From: UBA6183 sp046314755
GTDB taxonomy: Bacteria > Bacteroidota > Bacteroidia > UKL13-3
Direction: 5' to 3'
DNA: 20,182 nucleotides
NCBI GenBank assembly: GCA_046314755.1
Contig: JBKDBG010000104.1
Coordinates: 1-20,182, forward strand
The translations under genes and the position numbers were made by a program. Positions 1 to 6,830 of this stretch are shown here, piece after piece; positions within the stretch are counted from its first letter, which is position 1; each line of letters starts with the position of its first letter. Below the pieces are notes generated by a model. That model saw only the letters and a list, made by a program, of their open reading frames with translations. It was not told where the DNA came from and did no database searches.

Positions 1-651
1 GCTTACGGCCATAAGTTTTATTTGGTTGATACTGCCGGAATTCGCAAAAAATCAAAGGTTAGGGAAGACATTGAGTTTTATTCCGTAATGCGTTCCATTA
101 ATGCTTTGGAAAACTGTGACGTTGCTGTGCTGGTAATTGATGCCACCATTGGACTAGACTCGCAAGATATGAACCTTATTCATTTGGCAACCAAAAACGG
201 AAAAGGTTTGGTAATTGTAGTGAACAAGTGGGATTTAATAGAAAAAGATCACAAAACAGCCAAAGCATTTGAGGAGGTGATTAAAAACAAAATCAAACCA
301 TTTGATGATGTACCTGTTATTTTCACCTCGGCCGTTGAAAAGCAACGCATTCACCGTTTGGTAGAAATAACCATGAAGGTAAATGAAAACCGAGGAAAAC
401 GTATTAAAACAAGGGTATTAAATGAAGTGATGCGTGAAGTAATTGATCATTACCCTCCACCGGCCATTAAAGGCAAATTTGTAAAAATCAAATTTATTAC
501 CCAGTTACCGGGGCGTAATCCTAAATTTGCATTCTTTTGTAACCTGCCGCAATATGTAAATGAAAGCTACAAAAGGTATTTGGAGAACAAATTACGCGAG
601 CATTTTGACTTCACCGGTGTACCGATTGTAATTTACATGAGAAAAAAATAA
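1..651 (+). CDS. der: GTPase Der (EngA), C-terminal part, 5' truncated
   Basis: Der is a tandem-domain GTPase needed for assembly of the 50S ribosomal subunit. Only the end is present: the frame is open from base 1, so the start lies upstream of the window. The first codons carry the G3 motif of the second GTPase domain (DTAGIRKKSKV), followed by the G4 motif NKWD (bases 223-234) and a G5-like TSA. The last ~90 residues match the KH-like C-terminal domain of Der, including YPPPAIKGK and the closing GVPIVIYMRKK. The TTG at base 22 lies inside the conserved VDTAG region and is not a start. The stop is followed at once by the promoter of the next gene, so Der probably ends its transcription unit. 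Family assignment is secure. Confidence 0.96.
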   Translation, partial: AYGHKFYLVDTAGIRKKSKVREDIEFYSVMRSINALENCDVAVLVIDATIGLDSQDMNLIHLATKNGKGLVIVVNKWDLIEKDHKTAKAFEEVIKNKIKPFDDVPVIFTSAVEKQRIHRLVEITMKVNENRGKRIKTRVLNEVMREVIDHYPPPAIKGKFVKIKFITQLPGRNPKFAFFCNLPQYVNESYKRYLENKLREHFDFTGVPIVIYMRKK

Positions 652-657
652 TAAAAT

Positions 658-688
658 ATTGCATTTTATATAAATCTTCATATATTTG
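658..688 (+). promoter_or_regulatory. Bacteroidota-type promoter for the small lipoprotein gene
   Basis: ATTG at 658-661 and TATATTTG at 681-688 are separated by 19 nt. This fits the Bacteroidota sigma-70 consensus (TTG near -33, TAnnTTTG near -7). It sits 32 nt upstream of the ATG at 721, leaving a short leader. The downstream gene uses codons typical of strong expression (many GCT), which suits a strong promoter. Confidence 0.75.
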
Positions 689-720
689 CACGGAATTTTA
701 ATCAGATAAAATTAAAAAAC

Positions 721-945
721 ATGAAAAAAGTATTATCAATCTTAGCCGCTTCTGCTATGTTAGCTATCGTAGCTTGCGGTCCTTCAGCTGAAGACAAAGC
801 TAAAGATGAAGCAGCAAAATTAGATTCAATCGAACAACAAAGAATCGCTGATTCTACTTTGCAAGCTCAAGAAGCTGCAATGGCAACTGACACTACAGCT
901 GCTACTGCTGACACTACAGCTGCTGCTGCTCCTGCTGCTCACTAA
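721..945 (+). CDS. small Ala/Thr-rich lipoprotein
   Basis: A 74-residue predicted lipoprotein. Residues 1-18 form a signal peptide (MKK then a hydrophobic stretch), and the lipobox AIVAC puts the acylated cysteine at residue 19. The mature part is short, charged and probably helical (AEDKAKDEAAKLDSIEQQR), then becomes a low-complexity Ala/Thr tail with two TDTTAA-like units. No catalytic domain is visible. It resembles small abundant envelope lipoproteins of Bacteroidota in layout only; I do not recognise a named family. It has its own promoter and terminator, so it is probably a single-gene transcript. Codon use (GCT, ACT) differs from most neighbours and suggests high expression. Confidence 0.85.
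   Translation: MKKVLSILAASAMLAIVACGPSAEDKAKDEAAKLDSIEQQRIADSTLQAQEAAMATDTTAATADTTAAAAPAAH
887..924 (+). repeat. 17-bp direct repeat inside the lipoprotein tail
   Basis: CTGACACTACAGCTGCT occurs exactly at 887-903 and again at 908-924, a 21-nt (seven-codon) period. It encodes the repeated TDTTAA segment. The in-frame period could allow length change of the tail by slippage or recombination. Confidence 0.85.
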
Positions 946-967
946 TCGTATTCAGCAAGAACGAATT

Positions 968-995
968 AAAATCCCGCTTATGCGGGATTTTTTTT
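968..995 (+). terminator. intrinsic terminator after the small lipoprotein
   Basis: AAAATCCCGC (968-977) pairs perfectly with GCGGGATTTT (982-991) around a TTAT loop, and a T run continues to 995. It lies 23 nt after the stop codon at 945. It is the only convincing rho-independent terminator in the window and separates the lipoprotein unit from rpmH. Confidence 0.9.
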
Positions 996-1043
996 GTGTT
1001 GTAAAAAAAGTACAAAAAGATTTTTATTTTGTGTAAAACCTCA

Positions 1044-1051
1044 TACTTTTG
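1044..1051 (+). promoter_or_regulatory. -7 element of the rpmH promoter
   Basis: TACTTTTG matches the Bacteroidota -7 consensus TAnnTTTG and lies 22 nt before the rpmH start. The expected -33 TTTG at the right distance is not clear; the nearest TTTG (1028-1031) is only 12 nt away. The preceding terminator means rpmH needs its own promoter. Confidence 0.5.
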
Positions 1052-1073
1052 CACTCCTTAATAATAATGCATT

Positions 1074-1238
1074 ATGTCTACTAAAAGAACATATCAACCT
1101 TCAGTACGCAAAAGAAGAAATAAGCATGGGTTCAGAGAAAGAATGTCTACTGAAGCCGGTCGTAAGGTAATTAACGCTCGCAGAGCACGTGGTCGTAAGA
1201 AACTAACCGTTTCAGACGAGAAGCGCCACAAAAGATAA
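1074..1238 (+). CDS. rpmH: 50S ribosomal protein L34
   Basis: A 54-codon gene starting at ATG 1074 and ending at TAA 1236-1238. It encodes the small, very basic L34 protein of the large ribosomal subunit. The start MSTKRTYQPSVRKRRNKHGF, the following RERMSTEAGRKVINARRARG and the end KLTVSDEKRHKR fit the family along its whole length (usual length 44-54). rnpA follows after 39 nt, the usual bacterial order. A terminator upstream and a TAnnTTTG box indicate that the unit begins here. Confidence 0.97.
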   Translation: MSTKRTYQPSVRKRRNKHGFRERMSTEAGRKVINARRARGRKKLTVSDEKRHKR

Positions 1239-1277
1239 TTTTTAACTGTTTCCCCTTTTCGTGGAAGCTTTCATCTT

Positions 1278-1682
1278 ATGATGATGGTAAAATATACTTT
1301 TAAAAAAGCGGAAAGGTTACACAGTAAAAAACTGATTGATAAATTATTCGGAAAAGGAAACCGTGTGCTTTCACAGTTTCCTTTTCGTATTTTGTGGGTT
1401 TTAGAATCCGACCTTGACCTGCCTCAACCTGCTCAGTTTTTGGTTGCGGTTCCCAAAAAAAACTTCAAAAAGACCGTACAACGTAACCGAATTAAACGCC
1501 AAATAAGAGAATTATACCGATCTCACAAGCACAGCTTATACCAATCACTCACCCAAAATCATAAGCAATTACTTATAGGCGTAATTTACTCAAGCAACAC
1601 CGCATTGGCTTTTGACGAATTAAATCTTAAATTCGAATTGGCATTAAAAAAGCTGATTAAAGAAATTGAAAAAACTGCTTAG
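1278..1682 (+). CDS. rnpA: ribonuclease P protein component
   Basis: This is the protein subunit of RNase P, which helps the catalytic RNA remove 5' leaders from tRNA precursors. The protein (134 aa with the first ATG) shows the family's N-terminal FKKAERLHSKK region, a central AVPKKNFKKTVQ strand and the RNA-binding signature RNRIKRQIRELYR at residues 69-81. Three consecutive ATG codons (1278, 1281, 1284) make the exact start uncertain by two residues. Its 3' end overlaps yidD by 17 nt in another frame. Position between rpmH and yidD confirms the identity. Confidence 0.95.
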   Translation: MMMVKYTFKKAERLHSKKLIDKLFGKGNRVLSQFPFRILWVLESDLDLPQPAQFLVAVPKKNFKKTVQRNRIKRQIRELYRSHKHSLYQSLTQNHKQLLIGVIYSSNTALAFDELNLKFELALKKLIKEIEKTA

Positions 1683-1887
1683 TTTTCCATTTGTATTGCT
1701 GATAAAAGGGTACAGGATTCTCCTCTCTCCTTACTTACCTAATGCCTGCCGATATACTCCAACCTGCTCACAATATGGTATAGAGGCATTTAACAAATAC
1801 GGCCCAATCAAAGGTTTTTGGCTAACGCTAAAACGCATCAGCAAATGTCATCCATGGGGAAGCCACGGGCATGATCCTGTTCCATAA
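1666..1887 (+). CDS. yidD: membrane protein insertion efficiency factor YidD
   Basis: A 73-residue protein of the YidD (haemolytic, PF01809) family, a membrane-associated factor that assists YidC-dependent insertion. It has the family's start (KKLLSFPFVLLIKGYRILLS), the cysteine motif CRYTPTCSQYGIEAF and the ending KCHPWGSHGHDPVP. Length and ends fit the family exactly when the TTG at 1666 is used; no ATG is available, so TTG is the likely start. It begins inside rnpA (17-nt overlap), suggesting translational coupling. Unlike the usual arrangement, yidC does not follow. Confidence 0.93.
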   Translation: MKKLLSFPFVLLIKGYRILLSPYLPNACRYTPTCSQYGIEAFNKYGPIKGFWLTLKRISKCHPWGSHGHDPVP

Positions 1888-1939
1888 ATGAATTTAAAGC
1901 CTGCATGCAATAATTATCTGCGCATATCAGCGTTTTTTC

Positions 1940-1947
1940 TATATTCG
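1940..1947 (+). promoter_or_regulatory. possible -7 element for the S41 protease gene
   Basis: TATATTCG differs from the TAnnTTTG consensus at one position and lies 19 nt before the ATG at 1967. No good -33 TTTG is seen at the expected distance. The 79-bp gap after yidD otherwise holds only a weak 3-bp stem followed by TTTTTT. Weak call. Confidence 0.3.
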
Positions 1948-1966
1948 ACCCAATCATTCAAGTTAT

Positions 1967-3628
1967 ATGAAAAATAATAAGTTTCGTAAGTGGTATTTAG
2001 GTTTATCAGCCGTTTTGTTATTCGGCCTATTTTCATTTACCCAATCAAACAACTACTTCGAGATTAGTAAGAACCTTGACATTTTTGCCACCCTCTTCAG
2101 GGAAGTTAATACCTATTATGTTGATGAAGTGGATGCAGGTAAGTTAATCAAAACAGCCATTGATAAGATGCTGGAATCACTTGACCCGTATACCAATTAT
2201 ATTTCGGAAGCCGAGGCTGAAGATTATCGTTTTCAAATGACCGGCCAATACGGTGGTATTGGAAGCTTGGTGGGAACCAAAGGTGATCAAATTGTAATTA
2301 CAGAACCTTATGAAGGATTTCCTGCTCAAAAAGCGGATTTACGTGCAGGCGATATTATTCTTGAAATTGAAGGAAAATCAACAAAAGGAAAAACCACATC
2401 AGATATCAGTAAATTATTAAAGGGCCAACCAGGTACAGAAGTTAAATTATTGATAAAACGAGAAAGCGAAGGAACGTTAACCAAAGTACTTAAACGTGAA
2501 GAAATACAACTTAAAAATGTGCCTTACTTTGGAATGATTAATGAAAATACCGGATATATTAAATTGGCTTCATTTACTCAAAATGCAGGCAAAGAGGTAC
2601 AAGATGCCTTGATAGAACTGAAAAAAAATCCTGCCCTTGAAAATTTAATTTTGGATGTAAGAGGTAATCCGGGTGGATTGTTGCACGAAGCTATTAACAT
2701 TGTAAATGTATTTATTCCGCAAGGTGTTGAGGTGGTAAGTACCAAAGGAAAAGTTAAAGAGTGGGATAAAAGTTATAAAACATTAAACAAGCCGGTTGAT
2801 ACACAAATTCCGGTGATTGTGCTCACCAACAGAGGTTCGGCAAGTGCCAGCGAAATTGTGAGCGGAAGTATTCAAGATTTAGACAGAGGATTGGTGTTAG
2901 GCCAGAAAACATACGGAAAAGGATTGGTACAAAGTACTCGTCCGCTTACTTATAACGGCCAATTAAAAGTTACTACTGCCAAATATTATACGCCAAGCGG
3001 AAGATGTATTCAAGCATTAGATTACTCACACCGAAATGCAGATGGCAGTGTTGGCGCATTACCGGATAGTTTGAAAAAAGAATTCAAAACCAAAAACGGC
3101 AGAAAGGTATATGATGGAGGCGGTGTTGATCCTGATTTAGCAACCAAACAATATGAGTACAGTAAAATTGCTGAGAGCTTATTAATGAATCAACTCATAT
3201 TTGATTATGCAACAATTTACCGAACTAAACACACCCAAATTGCTCCTGCCCAATCATTTCAACTGACAGATGCCGACTTTAATGACTTCAAACAATTTAT
3301 TGCCGATAAAAAATATGATTATCAAACCAACACGGAAAAAGCGTTAGAAGAACTTAAAAAGAAAGCGGAGGGAGAAAAATATTATGCAGGAATTCAAGCA
3401 CAATATGAACAGCTTAAACAACATTTAAATTCAGTAAAACAGAACGACTTAAACAGCAACAAAGATGAAATTATGGAGTTGCTTGAAGCCGAAATTGCAA
3501 AACGTTATTACTTCCAAAAGGCACAATATGAAATGGCAGTGATGCATGATGAAGATGTGAAAGAAGCCATAAAGTTATTTGCCGACAAAAAAAGATTTGC
3601 GCAGTTATTGAACCCAAGCAACAAGTAA
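1967..3628 (+). CDS. S41 family C-terminal processing peptidase (CtpA/Prc-like)
   Basis: A 553-residue periplasmic serine protease of the S41 family. A signal sequence or membrane anchor spans residues ~8-26. An N-terminal helical region with the family signature ESLDPYTNYIS (70-80) is followed by a PDZ domain at ~90-180 (GIGSLVG; LRAGDIILEIEG). The S41 catalytic domain follows, with LDVRGNPGG (229-237), GSASASEI (290-297) and TYGKG (315-319). The Ser/Lys dyad should be S293 and K318, the 25-residue spacing seen in E. coli Prc. The ~200-residue C-terminal part is charged and helical. Such enzymes trim or degrade periplasmic and lipid-anchored proteins by recognising C-termini. The permease gene follows after 1 nt. 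Confidence 0.93.
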   Translation: MKNNKFRKWYLGLSAVLLFGLFSFTQSNNYFEISKNLDIFATLFREVNTYYVDEVDAGKLIKTAIDKMLESLDPYTNYISEAEAEDYRFQMTGQYGGIGSLVGTKGDQIVITEPYEGFPAQKADLRAGDIILEIEGKSTKGKTTSDISKLLKGQPGTEVKLLIKRESEGTLTKVLKREEIQLKNVPYFGMINENTGYIKLASFTQNAGKEVQDALIELKKNPALENLILDVRGNPGGLLHEAINIVNVFIPQGVEVVSTKGKVKEWDKSYKTLNKPVDTQIPVIVLTNRGSASASEIVSGSIQDLDRGLVLGQKTYGKGLVQSTRPLTYNGQLKVTTAKYYTPSGRCIQALDYSHRNADGSVGALPDSLKKEFKTKNGRKVYDGGGVDPDLATKQYEYSKIAESLLMNQLIFDYATIYRTKHTQIAPAQSFQLTDADFNDFKQFIADKKYDYQTNTEKALEELKKKAEGEKYYAGIQAQYEQLKQHLNSVKQNDLNSNKDEIMELLEAEIAKRYYFQKAQYEMAVMHDEDVKEAIKLFADKKRFAQLLNPSNK

Positions 3629-3629
3629 A

Positions 3630-4457
3630 ATGTTATCTGTAACCGACTATCTGCTCATCCTTTTACTTAGCTCTGCCGGTGGCTTCATGTCGGGATTTCT
3701 AGGTGTTGGAGGCGGTATCATTTTTATTCCCATACTTGATTTTTACCTTCGAAAAATTGGCCTTGAAGGCGGTGATTTGGTGAAAGCCATTTTAGCAAAT
3801 TCCCTTTTTACCATTATTTTTTCCGGGTTATTCAGTAGCTATAAGCAATTTAAATTAGGCAACTTTTTTCCGAAGGAAATTATGTATACCGCTTCCACGG
3901 GTGTGATATCGGCCGTGGGGATGACCGCCATTATTAAGGCCGGAACTTGGTACAATGCCCAACTGTTTAGTTATGTATTTGCAGGCATGTTGTTTTTGAT
4001 AACAACTCGAATGTTTCTTTCAAAACCCAAGCACCTGATTGTTGAAACTACAATTAAGCCCATAAAATATAGCATTACCGGTTTTTTTGCCGGTATCATT
4101 ACGGCCATGAGCGGTTTAGGTGGAGGTGTGGTGATGACCCCCGTATTTACGGATTGGCTGAAAGTGGATATTCGTAAGGCAAGTTCGATTTCAAACGGGG
4201 TAATACCGGTTTTTGCAATAGCAGTTGGCATCTTAAATTTAAGTACACCCGCCACGGTGAAGGTGAGTGATTGGCAAATCGGGTTTATTATTTTTCCGGT
4301 TGTGTTGCCTATGATTATTTCATCCATCATTTTTGCACCGCTAGGGGTTAGCATTGCACAAAAAACTCCCCAAAAATATATCAGGGTTGTTTTTGCTTCG
4401 TTTGCTATGATGATTTTATTGAAAACACTTTATACCATTTACAAAGATTCGCTATGA
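3630..4457 (+). CDS. TauE/SafE family (DUF81) membrane permease
   Basis: A 275-residue integral membrane protein of the TauE/SafE (PF01925) family, putative exporters or importers of sulfite, sulfonates and related anions. It shows the family's two-fold repeat: GGFMSGFLGVGGGIIFIP at residues 17-34 and GFFAGIITAMSGLGGGVVM at 151-169, each beginning a half of about four membrane segments. Substrate cannot be read from sequence. The gene starts 1 nt after the S41 protease stop and its TGA overlaps the next ATG (ATGA, 4454-4457), so it is almost certainly co-transcribed with both proteases. No sulfur-metabolism gene is nearby to support a sulfite role. Confidence 0.88.
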   Translation: MLSVTDYLLILLLSSAGGFMSGFLGVGGGIIFIPILDFYLRKIGLEGGDLVKAILANSLFTIIFSGLFSSYKQFKLGNFFPKEIMYTASTGVISAVGMTAIIKAGTWYNAQLFSYVFAGMLFLITTRMFLSKPKHLIVETTIKPIKYSITGFFAGIITAMSGLGGGVVMTPVFTDWLKVDIRKASSISNGVIPVFAIAVGILNLSTPATVKVSDWQIGFIIFPVVLPMIISSIIFAPLGVSIAQKTPQKYIRVVFASFAMMILLKTLYTIYKDSL

Positions 4458-5719
4458 AAAAAAATATACTCTTCAGTTTCATTTTTGTGATTGCATTTGT
4501 TGCCCAAGCGCAACAAAAAAGTTACAACTCAACTCAAATAACCATACCACAATTAAAAAAGCACATCAACTACTTGGCAAGTGATGAGTTGGAAGGCCGT
4601 CTTACCGGAACAAAAGGCGAACAAAAAGCTGCTAAATACATCAGTAAACAATTTAAAAAATATGGTGTAATCGCGAAGGGAACGCAAGGGTATTTACAAC
4701 CATTTAGTGTGAGAAAAAATTTAATGAATCCGCATGGCAGTGATAGTGATGCAAAAGCCATTACCATTACCGGCCACAATGTGGTTGGATATATTGATAA
4801 CGATGCCAAAACAACTGTGGTGATTGGCGCACACTATGACCACTTGGGTTATGATGAATATAAACACAGTACATATCGGCCAAGCAATGAAAAAGAAAAA
4901 CCGCAAATACACAATGGTGCCGATGACAATGCGAGCGGTACTGCCGCATTAATTGAATTAGCAGGTTTGCTGAAACAATCAACTTTAACCAAACACAACT
5001 ATTTGTTTTTAGCATTTAGTGGTGAAGAAGAAGGCTTGTTAGGCAGTAATTATTTTACCAAACATTCAACCATTGACACAGCCTCATTTGTTTGTATGAT
5101 AAATATGGACATGGTTGGCCGATTAGATACCGCAAAACAATCATTTGCCATTAGCGGCACCGGAACTTCACCCTATTGGGAAAATGCACTGAAACAAATC
5201 AAATCACCTCACAAAATAAAAACCGAAACCGGAGGAACGGGAGCCAGTGATCACACTTCATTTTACTATATAAACATTCCGGCCTTGCACTTTTTTACAG
5301 GCACTCACTACGATTATCATAAACCAAGTGATGACGAAGAGAAAATAAATTATCAAGGCATTGCCGATGTGATGGATTGTATTATGCAATTGCTTGCAGG
5401 GGTGAATGAGCAAGGTAGATTACCATTTACACCAACCGCACAAGATACCGGAATAAAAGTTAGTTTTAAAGTTACTTTGGGAATTATGCCCGACTATTTA
5501 TATGATGGGAAAGGAGTGAAAGTTGACGGTTGCACACCAGGAAAACCCGCAGCCAATGCCGGTATTCAAAAAGGTGATATTATTTTAAAATTAGGGACGT
5601 TTGAAACGGCCAATATGCAAACCTATATGAAAAGTTTGCAACAGTTCAAAAAGGGTGATGAAACCGAAGCCATCATCCAAAGAGGTAATGAAAATATTAC
5701 ACTAAAGATAAAATTTTAA
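4454..5719 (+). CDS. secreted M28 family metallopeptidase with C-terminal PDZ domain
   Basis: A 421-residue secreted zinc aminopeptidase-like protein. The signal peptide is ~1-19 (cleavage near AQA/QQK). The M28 catalytic domain keeps all expected metal and catalytic residues: H127 and D129 in GAHYDHLG, bridging D158 in GADDNASG, catalytic E191 and ligand E192 in SGEEEGLLGS, D219 in MDMVG, and H289 in YHKPSDD. Residues ~335-421 form a PDZ domain (LGIMPDY...AGIQKGDIILKLG). M28-plus-PDZ proteins are common in Bacteroidota and are predicted to release N-terminal amino acids from peptides outside the cytoplasm. It overlaps the permease gene by 4 nt and the convergent SprT-like gene by 4 nt. Confidence 0.93.
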   Translation: MKKNILFSFIFVIAFVAQAQQKSYNSTQITIPQLKKHINYLASDELEGRLTGTKGEQKAAKYISKQFKKYGVIAKGTQGYLQPFSVRKNLMNPHGSDSDAKAITITGHNVVGYIDNDAKTTVVIGAHYDHLGYDEYKHSTYRPSNEKEKPQIHNGADDNASGTAALIELAGLLKQSTLTKHNYLFLAFSGEEEGLLGSNYFTKHSTIDTASFVCMINMDMVGRLDTAKQSFAISGTGTSPYWENALKQIKSPHKIKTETGGTGASDHTSFYYINIPALHFFTGTHYDYHKPSDDEEKINYQGIADVMDCIMQLLAGVNEQGRLPFTPTAQDTGIKVSFKVTLGIMPDYLYDGKGVKVDGCTPGKPAANAGIQKGDIILKLGTFETANMQTYMKSLQQFKKGDETEAIIQRGNENITLKIKF

Positions 5720-6396
5720 GACGCCCGTTGAATTAACTTCACTTTAGCTAAGGCATGAACTTGGTATTTTTTACCCGTTGCAACAGCAAGGCAATTGATG
5801 TATGTGCGCAGTGTTTCTTGTTTTTTTAAGATAATTTTTGATTTTCCTTCCATCACAAACAAATCGCCTTCCTTTAAATCGTCCAAAATGAGGTAGTTTT
5901 TTTTGGTATCGTAACGCATTAATACTTTCATCAATTTTACATCAGCACTATGGGAGTATTTAGGGCTGCGCATATGACCAATAATGGCAAACTTTACATC
6001 ATGCGGAAATAAATTTTCAATTTGCATGAAAGGAAACATATTGCGTTTAAATTCCTCCTTCCATTCCTTCCCATGTGGTTGCACTTGGTTGCCGTACTTT
6101 AACCAGGTGGTGTGATGAGCCAACTCATGGATAAAAGTAATAAGAAACTCAAAAGGCGGTAAATTATGATTCACTGAAATTCGATTTCCCTTACCCAAAT
6201 GAGGATGGTAGTCACCGTATCTGTCCTTGCGTTCAACTTCAATGTGTAAGTGTAATCGGTAATACATAATCAACTCACAACACAATTCTAAAGCAGGCGG
6301 AGGTATGTGTTTTTTCAATGCCTCCATCAAACTTAATTTATGTTGATGTTGTTGTACTGTTAATTCACCTAAAATAAGTGATGAAAAATTACCCAT
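5716..6396 (-). CDS. SprT-like zinc metalloprotein
   Basis: A 226-residue protein with an SprT-like (SprT/Spartan-type) core. The metal-binding motif HELAHH is at residues 90-95 (ligands H90, H94; catalytic E91), with a likely third ligand H108 in QPHGKEWK. Eukaryotic relatives are DNA-dependent proteases acting on DNA-protein crosslinks; the bacterial role is unproven. The C-terminal ~90 residues (YDTKKNYLILDDLKEGDLF...) are beta-rich and lack an obvious cysteine zinc ribbon. The first ATG (6396) gives a 23-residue extension; the in-frame ATG at 6327 (MEALKKHIPPP) could be the true start. It converges on the M28 gene and is divergent from the small gene at 6461. Confidence 0.8.
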   Translation of the reverse strand: MGNFSSLILGELTVQQHQHKLSLMEALKKHIPPPALELCCELIMYYRLHLHIEVERKDRYGDYHPHLGKGNRISVNHNLPPFEFLITFIHELAHHTTWLKYGNQVQPHGKEWKEEFKRNMFPFMQIENLFPHDVKFAIIGHMRSPKYSHSADVKLMKVLMRYDTKKNYLILDDLKEGDLFVMEGKSKIILKKQETLRTYINCLAVATGKKYQVHALAKVKLIQRAS

Positions 6397-6460
6397 TACT
6401 GATAACGGTATTTAAAATTTAATTCGTTAATTTTATTTTTAATTGAAAGCAACATACACT

Positions 6461-6745
6461 ATGAACTCCGCAAAAAAAATCGAAAAAGAACTAATTCCAC
6501 AACTCACCTTTGTTTCTTATGAAGTTTTAAATGATGCAGCGGAAAAAACATTGAGAAGAAATCAAATAGAACGTGCGATGGTGTTGGGGAATGCAGATAA
6601 AAATAAATGTAAAATTTATTTTGTTACCGAAGACGGGTTGATGACTGTGGAGACTACAGTATGGGCAGCCACTGATGATTTACTGACTTTAAAAGGAGGT
6701 GTAAATATTCCGGTTCATTGCATTGAACGAGTTGAATTAATTTAA
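6461..6745 (+). CDS. small conserved-looking hypothetical protein
   Basis: A 94-residue cytoplasmic protein that I do not recognise. I chose the ATG at 6461; an upstream in-frame TTG (6443) is less likely. It starts with a charged helix (NSAKKIEKELI), then a mixed alpha/beta region: RNQIERAMVLGNADKNKCKIYFVTEDG in two parts, then TVETTVWAATDDLLTLKGG and the end IPVHCIERVELI. The strand-rich C-terminal half suggests a small beta-barrel or SH3-like fold, but that is inference. It has no signal peptide and no membrane segment. It stands between a divergent SprT-like gene and the MFS operon, 85 nt upstream of the latter. Confidence 0.7.
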   Translation: MNSAKKIEKELIPQLTFVSYEVLNDAAEKTLRRNQIERAMVLGNADKNKCKIYFVTEDGLMTVETTVWAATDDLLTLKGGVNIPVHCIERVELI

Positions 6746-6790
6746 CCTAAATCAAAAAAATAAAATGTATTTATAACCTGTGCATAACTG

Positions 6791-6809
6791 TATGCCATAT
6801 AATGGCATA
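6791..6809. promoter_or_regulatory. perfect inverted repeat upstream of the MFS operon, operator candidate
   Basis: TATGCCAT (6791-6798) and ATGGCATA (6802-6809) form a perfect 8-bp dyad around ATA. It is not followed by a T run, so it does not look like a terminator. It lies 21 nt before the chosen ATG and just upstream of a promoter-like TTACTTTG, where a regulator would be well placed. GCATA also recurs at 6782-6786 and 6823-6827. Confidence 0.5.
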
Positions 6810-6815
6810 AAAAAA

Positions 6816-6823
6816 TTACTTTG
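6816..6823 (+). promoter_or_regulatory. possible -7 element of the MFS operon
   Basis: TTACTTTG differs from TAnnTTTG at the second position. It ends 7 nt before the ATG at 6831, so transcription from it would begin at or next to the start codon, giving a nearly leaderless mRNA. No -33 TTTG is visible at the usual distance; the inverted repeat occupies that area. Confidence 0.35.
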
Positions 6824-6830
6824 CATAGGT

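Noticed and set aside
1918..1938. Possible terminator (CGC...GCG followed by TTTTTT) after yidD
   Set aside because: The stem is only 3 bp, too weak to call a terminator.
3971..4354. Open frame of 127 codons on the minus strand
   Set aside because: It lies fully inside the TauE/SafE permease gene, which has clear family motifs in the plus frame; the antisense translation resembles no family.
6791..6809. Reading the inverted repeat before the MFS gene as a terminator for the small gene at 6461
   Set aside because: No T run follows the dyad; the downstream bases are A-rich on the plus strand. A T run would be seen only for minus-strand transcription on the other side, where the flank is not T-rich.
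6780..6830. GTG start giving a 17-residue extension of the MFS protein
   Set aside because: The extension runs through the inverted repeat and the promoter-like box, and the family start fits the ATG at 6831.
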